From: BOG-1112 sp964635325
GTDB lineage: Bacteria; Bdellovibrionota_B; Oligoflexia; Oligoflexales; Bog-1112
Reading direction: 5' to 3'
NCBI GenBank assembly: GCA_964635325.1
Contig: CAZWOL010000009.1
Coordinates: forward strand, 1-60,751
Length of the DNA stretch: 60,751 nt
In this document: piece after piece, positions 24,987-33,271 of the stretch
How the letters are laid out: each line of letters starts with the position of its first letter
Numbering within the stretch: the stretch's first letter is position 1
Program-made: the position numbers and the translations under genes
The notes under the pieces: model-generated
Seen by the model: only the letters and a program-made list of their open reading frames with translations
Told to the model about the DNA's origin: nothing
The model's database searches: none

Positions 24987-25354
24987 GAATGAGATCCTTC
25001 CTTTGGTTCGTAAAAATCTTCAGAGTTTCAGAGGTCTAGCTCATTCAATCTTTTGAATGGTCCAGCCCTTTGTTGTTGTGAGCCATTTCCCTTAAAGTCT
25101 GGTCTAGTGATCTAGCCCACTCTTTATGAGTATTTAACTCGCTAATTCCCAGAAGACTTTGGTTTTTCAACCCGGTAAAATAATTTCCTATTCACAATAG
25201 GGCGAAATTTACAGAAAAAAACCCCCTCATGCAAGATTCAAATGTCGATGTAAGCAGACTCCGGGGTAAGGATTCCAAACGATTTCACTCTGAACTTTGC
25301 GTAGGCAGACGATATTACCGAGAAAAGTGAAAAATCCCGCCAGAAAGGACATAG
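24987..25354. other. Intergenic region between divergent rpsO and the RibD-C-like gene
   Basis: No gene is seen in these 368 bases. It contains the rpsO leader with a hairpin CATTCAA/TTGAATG (25042-25059, loop TCTT), and weak promoter-like elements on both strands. None is convincing; the best on the minus strand is TTGAAA with a poor -10. GAAAGGACATAG immediately before 25355 is the ribosome site of the RibD-C-like gene. Confidence 0.5.
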
Positions 25355-25978
25355 ATGAAAGTTACCAATCTTATGCTTATGACTTTGGATGGGGAAATTG
25401 CAAGCCATCATCAGGAGACTAATGATGAGCGGTTGCAAGATGGGCTTAGTAATGCCTATGACCAAAGCCTCGTCCATGATGAAATCATGAAGTGCGATGC
25501 TGTGATTATTGGTGCTTCAAGCATTCGGGCAGATCCAAAGATCTTACAAGTAAAGAATGTCCGAGGTGTCTACCCAACCTGGTGCGTTTACACTACGCGT
25601 GGCTTCACAGATTCTCTGCCTTTCTGGCAACAGAACGAGGTGCCTCGCATACTCGTGTCACCTACGCCAGTTGCTTCGTTTTCCAAAGAGGTGAAGCCCT
25701 TAGTCTATGGATCCAAAGCACCCGGAGCCTTTCTTTTGGAGTATTTGAAGGCACAGGGGGTTGATAATGTTCTTCTTCTTGGAGGAGGCCACGTCAATCA
25801 GATGTTCTATCAGGAGAAACTTGTCAACGAGCTCAAGCTAACCATAGCTCCCTGTCTGCTGGCCAAGGGCAATACACGGGTGGTGAATGCCCCGCTCGAT
25901 CATTCGGTGCGTTTGGAGCTGCTCAGCTCATATGCCAAGGATTCCTTCCTATATCTCCACTACAGGGTGGATCGCTAA
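25355..25978 (+). CDS. RibD C-terminal/DHFR-like reductase domain protein
   Basis: The 207 residues match the reductase half of RibD (dihydrofolate-reductase fold). Seen: NLMLMTLDGEIA, then CDAVIIGASSIRADPKIL, and the nucleotide-binding VDNVLLLGGGHVNQMFYQEK followed by VNELKLTIAPCLLAKG. The deaminase half of RibD is absent, so it is either a stand-alone pyrimidine reductase or another NADPH-dependent reductase. AAAGGA precedes the ATG. No riboflavin gene lies nearby, so pathway assignment is open. Confidence 0.8.
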   Translation: MKVTNLMLMTLDGEIASHHQETNDERLQDGLSNAYDQSLVHDEIMKCDAVIIGASSIRADPKILQVKNVRGVYPTWCVYTTRGFTDSLPFWQQNEVPRILVSPTPVASFSKEVKPLVYGSKAPGAFLLEYLKAQGVDNVLLLGGGHVNQMFYQEKLVNELKLTIAPCLLAKGNTRVVNAPLDHSVRLELLSSYAKDSFLYLHYRVDR

Positions 25979-26029
25979 GAACATCTAATAGCTAAGCTCG
26001 TAGCCTTGTAGTCGAGCAACTCCGCTACG

Positions 26030-27004
26030 TTATGCTTTCATTTCATCTAACAAGTATTGAAAGATAAGTGGAGCGACGATTGTGGCATCGGATTCGATAA
26101 TAAAGCTTGGAGTTTCTTGAGAAAGCTTGCCCCAGCTGATTTTTTCGCTAGGAGTTGCGCCGCTGTAGCTGCCGAATGAGGTGGTGCTGTCACTGATTTG
26201 ACAGAAGTAGGCCCATAGACGGCAATCTTGGCGAAGGTCCTGACGAATCATAGGAACAACACAGATTGGGAAGTCTCCAGCAATACCACCCCCGATTTGG
26301 AAGAAGCCAATCGCGTGATTTTTTGCAACTTCGAGGTACCAGCTAGCAAGTGCTGCCATTTGCTCTGCGCCTGATTTTACAGTGTCAAATCGTTTGAGAT
26401 CTCCAGCAATTACATGCGCAACAAAGATATTTGCAGTGGTTGAGTCTTCCCAGCCTGGAGTGAAGATCGGAAGATTCTTTTCGCATGCAGCAACTAGCCA
26501 AGAATCTTTGGGGTCTATTTCAAAGAATGGCTCAAGGGACTTTTCACGGATCAACTGATACAAATACTCATAAGGAAAGTATCGCTTATTCTCTTTTTCA
26601 GCTTGCTGCCAGACTCTGAGAAGTTGGTCTTCAAGGCGGCGTATAGCCTCTTCTTCAGGAATGCAAGTATCGGTAACCCGGTTCATACCCTTTTCATAGA
26701 GATCAAACTCATCATCTCGACTTAAGGATCTATAGTCTGGAATGCGCTTGTAATGTGTGTGCGCAACTAGATTGAAAATATCCTCTTCTAGGTTGGCTCC
26801 TGTACAGGAGATCGCATGTACTTTGTCTGTTCGAATCATTTCGGCAAGAGAAAGGCCTAATTCTGCAGTACTCATTGCTCCAGCTAGTGTTACCAGCATT
26901 TTTCCATCGGTTTTTAGGAGCTGGATCCAAGCATCAGCTGCGTCTACACAGACGGCAGCATTGAAATGTCGAAAATTTCGCTTCATGAAAGAACTGATTG
27001 TCAT
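26030..27004 (-). CDS. Deoxyhypusine-synthase-like protein
   Basis: The eukaryotic/archaeal enzyme moves an aminobutyl group from spermidine, via NAD, to a lysine of eIF5A. Bacteria lack eIF5A, so homologues must act on another acceptor, for example a polyamine. Seen: MLVTLAGAMSTAELG, SCTGANLEEDIFNLVAH, FTPGWEDSTTAN, FFQIGGGIAGDFP and SGATPSEKISWGKL, where K293 aligns with the catalytic lysine of the human SWGKI motif. Length (324 aa) is normal. It stands alone, with no polyamine gene adjacent. An AGAGGG precedes ATG 27004; a second ATG lies six codons in. Confidence 0.88.
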   Translation of the reverse strand: MTISSFMKRNFRHFNAAVCVDAADAWIQLLKTDGKMLVTLAGAMSTAELGLSLAEMIRTDKVHAISCTGANLEEDIFNLVAHTHYKRIPDYRSLSRDDEFDLYEKGMNRVTDTCIPEEEAIRRLEDQLLRVWQQAEKENKRYFPYEYLYQLIREKSLEPFFEIDPKDSWLVAACEKNLPIFTPGWEDSTTANIFVAHVIAGDLKRFDTVKSGAEQMAALASWYLEVAKNHAIGFFQIGGGIAGDFPICVVPMIRQDLRQDCRLWAYFCQISDSTTSFGSYSGATPSEKISWGKLSQETPSFIIESDATIVAPLIFQYLLDEMKA

Positions 27005-27276
27005 AGTTGCAGGCCCTCTTGCTACATTGAATAGTGAATGAGACGGGAAAATATAACGTTATTCAATCTGATTCAATGCTTTTGATCACTCCTGCCATAG
27101 CGTCAGATTCCCGACAATACGCGAAAGATCCTAGACATCTTTTTCCTAACGCGTTCAGATAGCTTAGATTTGGCAAAATGCAATAAGAATACAAACTCAT
27201 TTGCAGTCTAGCGTACTTGAAAACATCTCTAAAAATTGGTCCGGATCTTGCTCTTTAAGGGGTGAAGGAGTCGCAC

Positions 27277-28062
27277 ATGCTGAACAACATCTTTACACCA
27301 CTATCGGGATCCCTTGCTCAAGAGAAGTATCTCGATATCATTGCCAACAATTTGGCAAATATAAATACGGTTGGCTTTAAGGAAGAAGAAGTTGGCTTCA
27401 AATTGCTTGATCCTGAACCACAGACTTATGTCGAACCTCTGCCAGAAGATAATTACAGCATCTCTTTAGATGAAGTGATGCCCTTGAAGGGCAACGATAT
27501 GGGTTATGTCGGAGTTTCTGGAGTGTCTCGCAATGATGGACAAGGTAGTCCCATTGAGACCAGAAACCCTATGGACCTTATGATCGACGGTGAAGGCTAT
27601 TTTTCCATTCATACTGCAAATGGAACTCGTTTCACTCGTAATGGTTCATTTTCCGTGAATGCCGATGGAGCTCTAGTCGATAAGTTTGGCAATCCTGTTT
27701 TGGGTGAGGGGGGGAATATTTTTCTCTCCAGCTCCAAAGTCACGATCAACAATCATGGTGAAGTTTATCAAAATGATGAGTTGGTTGATCGCATACTGAT
27801 CCATACCGTCAAAGAAAAACAGTTCTTGGAAAAGCTTGGAGAAAACTATTTTCTCTATAACGGCCCAGAGGATGAGATTTCTCGTATTGAGCTACCTCAA
27901 GTTCAGCAAGGATTCTTAGAATCATCCAATGTTAATGCCGTCAAAAATCTGACCAAAATGATTTTGGCGCACCGTTCTTTTGAAGCTTATCAGAAAGCTA
28001 TTAAGAACTACGATTCAATGATGGAAAAATCACATAACACACTAGCCAGCTCACGAGGCTAG
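27277..28062 (+). CDS. flgF: Flagellar proximal-rod protein FlgF
   Basis: Rod component of the flagellar basal body. It has the N-terminal rod motif IIANNLANINTVGFKEEE, the central FlgE/F/G-type fold (MIDGEGYFSIHTANGTRFTR) and the C-terminal helix LESSNVNAVKNLTKMILAHR. Length (261 aa) is normal. GAAGGAG six bases upstream fixes ATG 27277; a GTG at 27262 is part of that region. First gene of a co-directional flagellar run that continues to fliW. FlgF and FlgG are paralogues; the assignment rests on order and on the closer FlgG match of the next gene. Confidence 0.9.
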   Translation: MLNNIFTPLSGSLAQEKYLDIIANNLANINTVGFKEEEVGFKLLDPEPQTYVEPLPEDNYSISLDEVMPLKGNDMGYVGVSGVSRNDGQGSPIETRNPMDLMIDGEGYFSIHTANGTRFTRNGSFSVNADGALVDKFGNPVLGEGGNIFLSSSKVTINNHGEVYQNDELVDRILIHTVKEKQFLEKLGENYFLYNGPEDEISRIELPQVQQGFLESSNVNAVKNLTKMILAHRSFEAYQKAIKNYDSMMEKSHNTLASSRG

Positions 28063-28074
28063 AGGGAGATAGAT

Positions 28075-28854
28075 ATGATGAGAGCGTTACTAACGGCTGC
28101 GACTGGAATGGAAGCCCAACAGGTTAACATCGATACCATCGCGAATAACTTGGCAAACGTCAACACCACTGGTTTTAAACGTTCTCGTGCAAACTTCCAT
28201 GATCTCCTTTACCAAACTTTACGAGCACCCGGACAGAGCTCAACAACAGGTACCGTCGTCCCCGGGGGTATACAGGTCGGAACAGGTGTAAAGCTTTCTT
28301 CAGTCGATAAAATGTTTACAGAAGGAGCCATCCAGCTCACCGGAAATGAGCTCGACTTTATGATCGAAGGAGATGGGTTTTTTCGCGTTCAAAAAGATGA
28401 TGGACAAATTGTCTATACAAGGTCCGGACATTTTACCAAAGACAATAATGGAAGAATTGTAACGAATGATGGTTATCCCGTAATTCCTGAGATCACCATT
28501 CCTGTCGAAGCAAAAAATCTTCATGTTGGATATGATGGGACCGTAACTGTAAAGGTTAATGGAGAAACGCAAGATCTTGGACAAATTTTGATCGCTTCTT
28601 TTGTCAATCCTACGGGTCTTGTATCGCAAGGGGGAAATTATTTTTCTCCATCTCGGGCTAGTGGTGAACCTGTTGTCGGCGTGCCTGCACAAAATGGAAT
28701 GGGGCGCATCGGTCAGTCAGAACTAGAGAGCTCCAATGTCAATATCGTTGAAGAGATGGTAAACATGATCACAGGACAGCGAGCCTATGAAATCAACTCA
28801 AAAGTTATCTCCACAGGTGATCAAATGCTGCAAACAACGACAGCTGTTCGATAG
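28075..28854 (+). CDS. flgG: Flagellar distal-rod protein FlgG
   Basis: Builds the distal rod between the MS ring and hook. The 259 residues carry MRALLTAATGMEAQQVNIDT, IANNLANVNTTGFKRSRANF, the FlgG-specific DLLYQTLRAPGQ segment and the C-terminal LESSNVNIVEEMVNMITGQR. AGGGAG precedes the double ATG, 12 bp after flgF. Length and motifs are standard. Confidence 0.96.
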   Translation: MMRALLTAATGMEAQQVNIDTIANNLANVNTTGFKRSRANFHDLLYQTLRAPGQSSTTGTVVPGGIQVGTGVKLSSVDKMFTEGAIQLTGNELDFMIEGDGFFRVQKDDGQIVYTRSGHFTKDNNGRIVTNDGYPVIPEITIPVEAKNLHVGYDGTVTVKVNGETQDLGQILIASFVNPTGLVSQGGNYFSPSRASGEPVVGVPAQNGMGRIGQSELESSNVNIVEEMVNMITGQRAYEINSKVISTGDQMLQTTTAVR

Positions 28855-28865
28855 TGAGATCTCTT

Positions 28866-29855
28866 ATGAGTAGAGTTTTTTATATTATCATTCTTCTTTT
28901 GAGTACTGCAGCTTTTGCTCAGGAGAATGTGTTGCAACCCACATTGAATCTAAAGCTTAGTCCGGCTAGTCTCGTGAGCTCTGGGCGAATTAAGCTTGGG
29001 GATCTTTGTCTTTGTGATGGGGCTGAAGCGGCCTGTGATGCGGTTTTGACATTAGAGTTATTTGATAGCCCCCAACCTGGACGTGAACAGGTGTATTCTC
29101 GTGCGTCAGTGCAAGAGGCTTTGCGTAAGAATCTTCCAAACAGCGTATTACCTCTCGGTGGGGCAGACTGGATTCGTGTGATTTCAGCATCACAGTCTGT
29201 TGGTATGAAAGAAATTGAGTTTGCCATTGATCAAGCATTAGATATTCGTAATCGCCAAGAAAATCATTTACGAGTTGAGCTAAAACAAATTCGTCACTTT
29301 GAGCCGTTGCTTATTCGGCCTGGCGTCTTTGAAATCGTTTTTCCCGAATTACAAGCAGGAAACTCGCAATGGAATCTGCAAAAAACGAGTATGCTGAAAG
29401 GGATTGTGCGGTTTCTTGAACGAAATCAGGATGAAAAGTCCTTCAGTGTTAGTGTTGAATTCAACATTCTAAAAAAGCGAGTGGCTACAGTTCGTGAGAT
29501 TGCTGCTGGCGATTTGCTTTTGGTCAATGATCTTGAGGAACGCTGGGTGAGTGAAAATGAAAGTGCAATCGATTCAGTTCTGAAAGTCGAAGATGTTGTG
29601 GGTTTGACGGCTACAAGGAATCTACCTCGAAACCAGGTTTTGCGCAAAGGGTCGCTTGCAAAGCGAGTTGATGTTAAGCGAGGACAAACAATTACATTAA
29701 ATGTTCAAAATGATGCAATTCATATCGCGAGTCGTGTTCGTGCTCTGCAGGACGGTGTTCAGGGTGATGTGATTTCAGTTTTGTTTCCATCCACTAAAAA
29801 AGTTCTTCGTGCTCGTGTTGTAGATGGTGAGCAGGTTGAACTAGAAACAAATTAG
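28866..29855 (+). CDS. flgA: Flagellar P-ring assembly chaperone FlgA
   Basis: Periplasmic chaperone for FlgI polymerisation. It has a signal peptide (VFYIIILLLSTAAFAQE) and the C-terminal SAF-type domain with DLEERWVSENES, VGLTATRNLPRNQVLR, VKRGQTITLNVQND and DGVQGDVISVLFP. Its N-terminal region contains four cysteines (LCLCDGAEAAC). I start at ATG 28866; a GTG at 28854 overlapping the flgG stop would extend the signal peptide by four residues. Confidence 0.9.
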   Translation: MSRVFYIIILLLSTAAFAQENVLQPTLNLKLSPASLVSSGRIKLGDLCLCDGAEAACDAVLTLELFDSPQPGREQVYSRASVQEALRKNLPNSVLPLGGADWIRVISASQSVGMKEIEFAIDQALDIRNRQENHLRVELKQIRHFEPLLIRPGVFEIVFPELQAGNSQWNLQKTSMLKGIVRFLERNQDEKSFSVSVEFNILKKRVATVREIAAGDLLLVNDLEERWVSENESAIDSVLKVEDVVGLTATRNLPRNQVLRKGSLAKRVDVKRGQTITLNVQNDAIHIASRVRALQDGVQGDVISVLFPSTKKVLRARVVDGEQVELETN

Positions 29856-29863
29856 AGATAACA

Positions 29864-30874
29864 GTGAAGTATCAAAGGTACACAAGTATAATTTTTTTTG
29901 TCAGCCTACATTGGGCTTGTGCAGGGATGCGTACTATCGGCTCGAGGCCGTTGTTCACTCAACCAGAAGCCCTAAAAAAGATTGGCTATCCCCTTCCTGA
30001 TGCTCCAAATTCTCAGGCGGTTTATGTAAAGAAAAATCAAATAGAAATTAAAGAGATCGATCAAAAAAATCATACAGGCAGTCTTTTTAACTTAGATGAT
30101 GATAGAAACGACTTCTATGGCAATCTCAACCAAGATGCCGTAGGGCGATTTGTAAACGTTGCAGTTGTTCTTCCAAAGATAGATGGAAAGAAGGATGAAG
30201 CTGCAGCTAAATCTGCAGATACAAACAAAAGAACCCCCGAAGAAGAGGAACTCCTAAAACAGTTCCCCGAACTCCTTCCTCCGGATGAAGCGTTGCGTGT
30301 CAAGAAATCGTTTAAAATGCAAATTATGCAACGCCTTTCCAATGGTGACATTCTCGCTCTTTATAAGCGAAGTTCTGACGCTATGGATGAAGCTAAAAGT
30401 CTTTCCATTACAGCTCGGATTCCACACTCGGCACTTATGAAATCTGAGGGGGTAACTACAGCGGATCTATCGGAGGTTCATTTTAATCAGGTCTCTCCCG
30501 TGGATAGTATTGATAGACGCTCATCCAATTGGGAAGATGAATATGCGCTGCGTATGAGTGGCTTTCAAGAGTCTCGATCACGTGAGGCTGCAGAGCTTGC
30601 AAGAAAACGTAAGGAGATGAATCAATTTCGTGAGCGTATGTTGACTCGACTTAAAGCCTTTGGCAATGAACGCGTTCGTACAGCTCAAGAACGTGACAAA
30701 CTAAGAGAAGAAAAAAGAAAAGATACGGAGACTATCAGTCAACTGCAATCCAAAGTGAATGAGCTAGATAAGCAAGTTGCTGCGGAACAGAAGGCAAAAG
30801 AAGCGAAACCAACGGAAAATGCGAATGCGCCACAGACTAATGCAGCGCAGACAAGTCCAGCAAAGAAACCTTGA
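29864..30874 (+). CDS. Divergent FlgH-like L-ring lipoprotein candidate with coiled-coil tail
   Basis: Sits where flgH is expected, between flgA and flgI. An N-terminal hydrophobic segment ends at C19 in HWACAG, a poor lipobox because His is at -3. Residues 72-103 (GSLFNLDDDRNDF, VGRFVNVAVVLP) recall the FlgH pattern of GSLW followed by a DVGDIVTV strand, and LSNGDILALY recalls LPNGNLVV. The C-terminal third (about 235-310) is a charged coiled coil with an Ala/Asn/Lys tail not seen in ordinary FlgH (about 230 aa). The start is GTG, and the gene ends overlapping flgI by one base. Function is inferred from position plus weak similarity. Confidence 0.65.
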   Translation: MKYQRYTSIIFFVSLHWACAGMRTIGSRPLFTQPEALKKIGYPLPDAPNSQAVYVKKNQIEIKEIDQKNHTGSLFNLDDDRNDFYGNLNQDAVGRFVNVAVVLPKIDGKKDEAAAKSADTNKRTPEEEELLKQFPELLPPDEALRVKKSFKMQIMQRLSNGDILALYKRSSDAMDEAKSLSITARIPHSALMKSEGVTTADLSEVHFNQVSPVDSIDRRSSNWEDEYALRMSGFQESRSREAAELARKRKEMNQFRERMLTRLKAFGNERVRTAQERDKLREEKRKDTETISQLQSKVNELDKQVAAEQKAKEAKPTENANAPQTNAAQTSPAKKP

Positions 30875-31896
30875 TGGAAGAGAGATTTGTGAAAAAACAA
30901 AGTATTATCACCTTGGTTTTTTTCTTATTTGCAGCTCCTCTTTTTGCAGATGCAAAACTCAAAGATTTGGTGAACATACGAGGCGTACGTCCTAACCAGC
31001 TGATCGGTTATGGTGTTGTCATCGGTCTTGCGGGTACAGGGGATTCGAAAGCATCGAGTTCGACCCGTGAGAGCTTGGCGTCTATGATGCGAGGGCTTGG
31101 CATAAAAGTTGATCCTGCTAAAGTTGCGATGGGAAATGTTGCAACTGTAGTCGCAACGGCAGAGCTTCCTCCTTTCGCACAAATAGGAGATAAAATTGAT
31201 GTTCGCATATCCGTAAATGGAGATGCAAAGAGCCTTGCAGGTGGAACTCTCATACAAACACCTCTACGAGCAGGGGATGGAAATACTTATGCTATAGCGC
31301 AGGGGGCCGTTGTTATTGGACAAGCGGATGGGGCTGGAGCACGTGTGCTCACAGTGGCAAGAGTTCCAGCGGGTGCCTACGTTGAGCGTGAATTTACTCC
31401 AGACTATACCTTTGATGGAGTTTTGCATCTGAGTTTGAGAAAACCTGATTTCACAACAAATAATCGCATAGTTCGTGCTATCAACTCGAATTTCAAAGGC
31501 TTCTATGCAACAGCTCTAGGTCCAACTATAGTGAATGTATCGATTCCTCCTCACTATCAAAATGAACTGATTTCCTTTGTTTCTGAAGTAGAGCAACTTA
31601 AAGTTGAAGTCGATCACAAAGCCAAAGTGGTGCTGAATGAACGTACTGGTACTGTTGTTTTTGGTAATGAGATAAGCATTAATCCTGTTAGTATTTCTCA
31701 TGGAGATCTCTCCATTAAGATTGATAAAAATGCGAAAGATGGATCTAGTCAAACGGTTGTTCCTGTCAAGGGTGTAAGCGTTGGTGACCTTGTCCAGGTC
31801 TTGAATAAAATTGGTGTGCGGCCTGCTGATTTGGTTGGAATTTTACAAGCTCTTTATGCTGCTGGGGCCTTGAATGGTGAGATGGAGTTTATCTAG
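30874..31896 (+). CDS. flgI: Flagellar P-ring protein FlgI
   Basis: Forms the periplasmic ring around the rod. It has a signal peptide (IITLVFFLFAAPLFADA), the hallmark KDLVNIRGVRPNQLIGYGVV-type start of the mature protein, GLAGTGDS, and the conserved C terminus VKGVSVGDLVQVLNKIGVRP ending in GALNGEMEFI. Length (340 aa) is normal. ATG 30874 shares one base with the preceding TGA; a GTG at 30889 with GGAAGAGAG upstream is an alternative start. Confidence 0.97.
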   Translation: MEERFVKKQSIITLVFFLFAAPLFADAKLKDLVNIRGVRPNQLIGYGVVIGLAGTGDSKASSSTRESLASMMRGLGIKVDPAKVAMGNVATVVATAELPPFAQIGDKIDVRISVNGDAKSLAGGTLIQTPLRAGDGNTYAIAQGAVVIGQADGAGARVLTVARVPAGAYVEREFTPDYTFDGVLHLSLRKPDFTTNNRIVRAINSNFKGFYATALGPTIVNVSIPPHYQNELISFVSEVEQLKVEVDHKAKVVLNERTGTVVFGNEISINPVSISHGDLSIKIDKNAKDGSSQTVVPVKGVSVGDLVQVLNKIGVRPADLVGILQALYAAGALNGEMEFI

Positions 31897-32318
31897 TGGA
31901 TATTAAAGTCGACAGTTTGGCTCGTTTCCAATCTGCTAAAAGTCAAGATGAAGCTGCGCTTCAGCATGTCGACAAACTCAAAGCATCGGCACCTGAAGAA
32001 CTCAAAAAAGTTGCTCGTGATTTTGAGTCTTTATTTATGGACATAGTTTTGAAAGCAATGCGCCAAAGTGTTGTTAAATCTGGGCTCATTGATGGAGGTA
32101 ATGCTGAAGAAATTTATCAGGGAATGTTGGACTCAGAGTATTCTAAAATCATGGCTGAGCAAGGGACAACAGGTCTTGCTCAAATGATTGAAAAACAGGT
32201 CTTAGGCAAAATGCGCCTAGGTCATGATACATCGAGAATAGCTAAAGAAATTAATGGGAAGAGAGTGTACGGTCAGGAGAGATTGCATGAAGTCTCGAAA
32301 AATCAGACAATGAAATAG
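31896..32318 (+). CDS. flgJ: Rod-binding protein FlgJ, N-terminal domain only
   Basis: Rod cap/rod-binding domain: KKVARDFESLFMDIVLKAMR, then YQGMLDSEYSKIMAEQGTTG and LAQMIEKQVL. At 140 residues it lacks the C-terminal peptidoglycan hydrolase found in gammaproteobacterial FlgJ, as is usual in alpha- and deltaproteobacteria. A separate muralytic enzyme must open the wall for the rod. GTG 31896 shares one base with the flgI stop. Confidence 0.9.
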   Translation: MDIKVDSLARFQSAKSQDEAALQHVDKLKASAPEELKKVARDFESLFMDIVLKAMRQSVVKSGLIDGGNAEEIYQGMLDSEYSKIMAEQGTTGLAQMIEKQVLGKMRLGHDTSRIAKEINGKRVYGQERLHEVSKNQTMK

Positions 32319-32347
32319 GCATACCACTCAGTCAGGATGGGCAGATA

Positions 32348-32707
32348 ATGAAAGTTAACCAAGATCCGAATACGCTTCCAATGACGCAAGCTAAAAATAG
32401 CAAGAGCGTTGCGCGTAGCAAAGTTTCTGGTACAGCTGCACGTGAAGGTGCAACTCATGTAGACCCTAGTATGATTGATGATTACGCTGTGAATCTATCA
32501 TCAGATGCAAAAGAGACAAAACGTGCCTATGAAAAAGCACACAAAATTGCAATGGAAACGCCAGATGTTCGTGAGTCCAAGGTCAAAGAATATCGAGACC
32601 GTATTCAAAATGGCAGCTACGTTGTCGACTCCGGGAATGTTGCGGATGGTATTCTTAGAGAAGCTGTGCGTGATCGTTTAGCAATGTCAAACCATGATAC
32701 TCCCTAA
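32348..32707 (+). CDS. flgM: Anti-sigma28 factor FlgM
   Basis: Binds and holds sigma28 (FliA) until the hook is complete, then is exported. The C-terminal signature is clear: VNLSSDAKE, then VRESKVKEYRDRIQNGSYVV, then GNVADGILREAVRDRL. The 119-residue length and basic, disordered N terminus are typical. AGGATG precedes the ATG. It is the first of the late-gene group flgM-flgN-flgK-flgL. Confidence 0.92.
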   Translation: MKVNQDPNTLPMTQAKNSKSVARSKVSGTAAREGATHVDPSMIDDYAVNLSSDAKETKRAYEKAHKIAMETPDVRESKVKEYRDRIQNGSYVVDSGNVADGILREAVRDRLAMSNHDTP

Positions 32708-32725
32708 GGAATCTAAGACGAATTT

Positions 32726-33271
32726 ATGTGGATAAGTAGACCGCTAACTTTAGGTTTCATAAAAGAAATGAGTGCTTCTCTCGATGAGCTCATTTCTCTC
32801 TATTTGAAAGTGCCACCTGTTCTTGCCAAGGAACATAAGGCAATCGCTGAACGTGCTTTGGAAGCGATGGAAAAGGCTGGTGGAGAAAAGCAGGGTTTGG
32901 CGCTGAAGATTGAAGCAGCTTTAAAAAAGCAATACGAGGCATTGCTGCATATGGAAGGTCTGAAAGAAAAGACACTCTCTGCTTGCTTGAAAGCCTTTGA
33001 AACATTTGCAGCAACTGCATCCGCAGATAGAGTCGAGCTCGAGCAACATGTAGAGATCTTCCGTAAAATTGTACAAAGACTGTGGGAGGTGCTTCCTGGT
33101 GTTCAAATGGAAATTGAAAGAAATAAACAAATAGTGACTCGTTTTCTCAGTCACTATCAGGAGAGCATGAAATTTTGGTCTGATCTCGCTTTAGAGAGAT
33201 CCTCTCTCTATGGAGCGAATGGAAAACGACAAACGCCGGAAACGGCCATTCAATTGAGTACTGAAGCATAG
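32726..33271 (+). CDS. flgN: FlgN-family flagellar export chaperone
   Basis: Chaperone for FlgK and FlgL export. The 181 residues are almost entirely helical. The C-terminal part fits FlgN: EIERNKQIVTRFLSHYQESM followed by KFWSDL and SSLYGANGK. Position between flgM and flgK is the canonical one. The start is uncertain: ATG 32726 has only a distant AAGGAA, and ATG 32768 (MSASLDELISLYLK) is an alternative. It stops directly before the flgK ATG with no gap. Confidence 0.85.
   Translation: MWISRPLTLGFIKEMSASLDELISLYLKVPPVLAKEHKAIAERALEAMEKAGGEKQGLALKIEAALKKQYEALLHMEGLKEKTLSACLKAFETFAATASADRVELEQHVEIFRKIVQRLWEVLPGVQMEIERNKQIVTRFLSHYQESMKFWSDLALERSSLYGANGKRQTPETAIQLSTEA

Noticed and set aside
27171..27190. 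Sigma54-like TGGCA...GC element before flgF
   Set aside because: The GG-GC spacing is shorter than the required -24/-12 distance. No sigma28 consensus is visible either.
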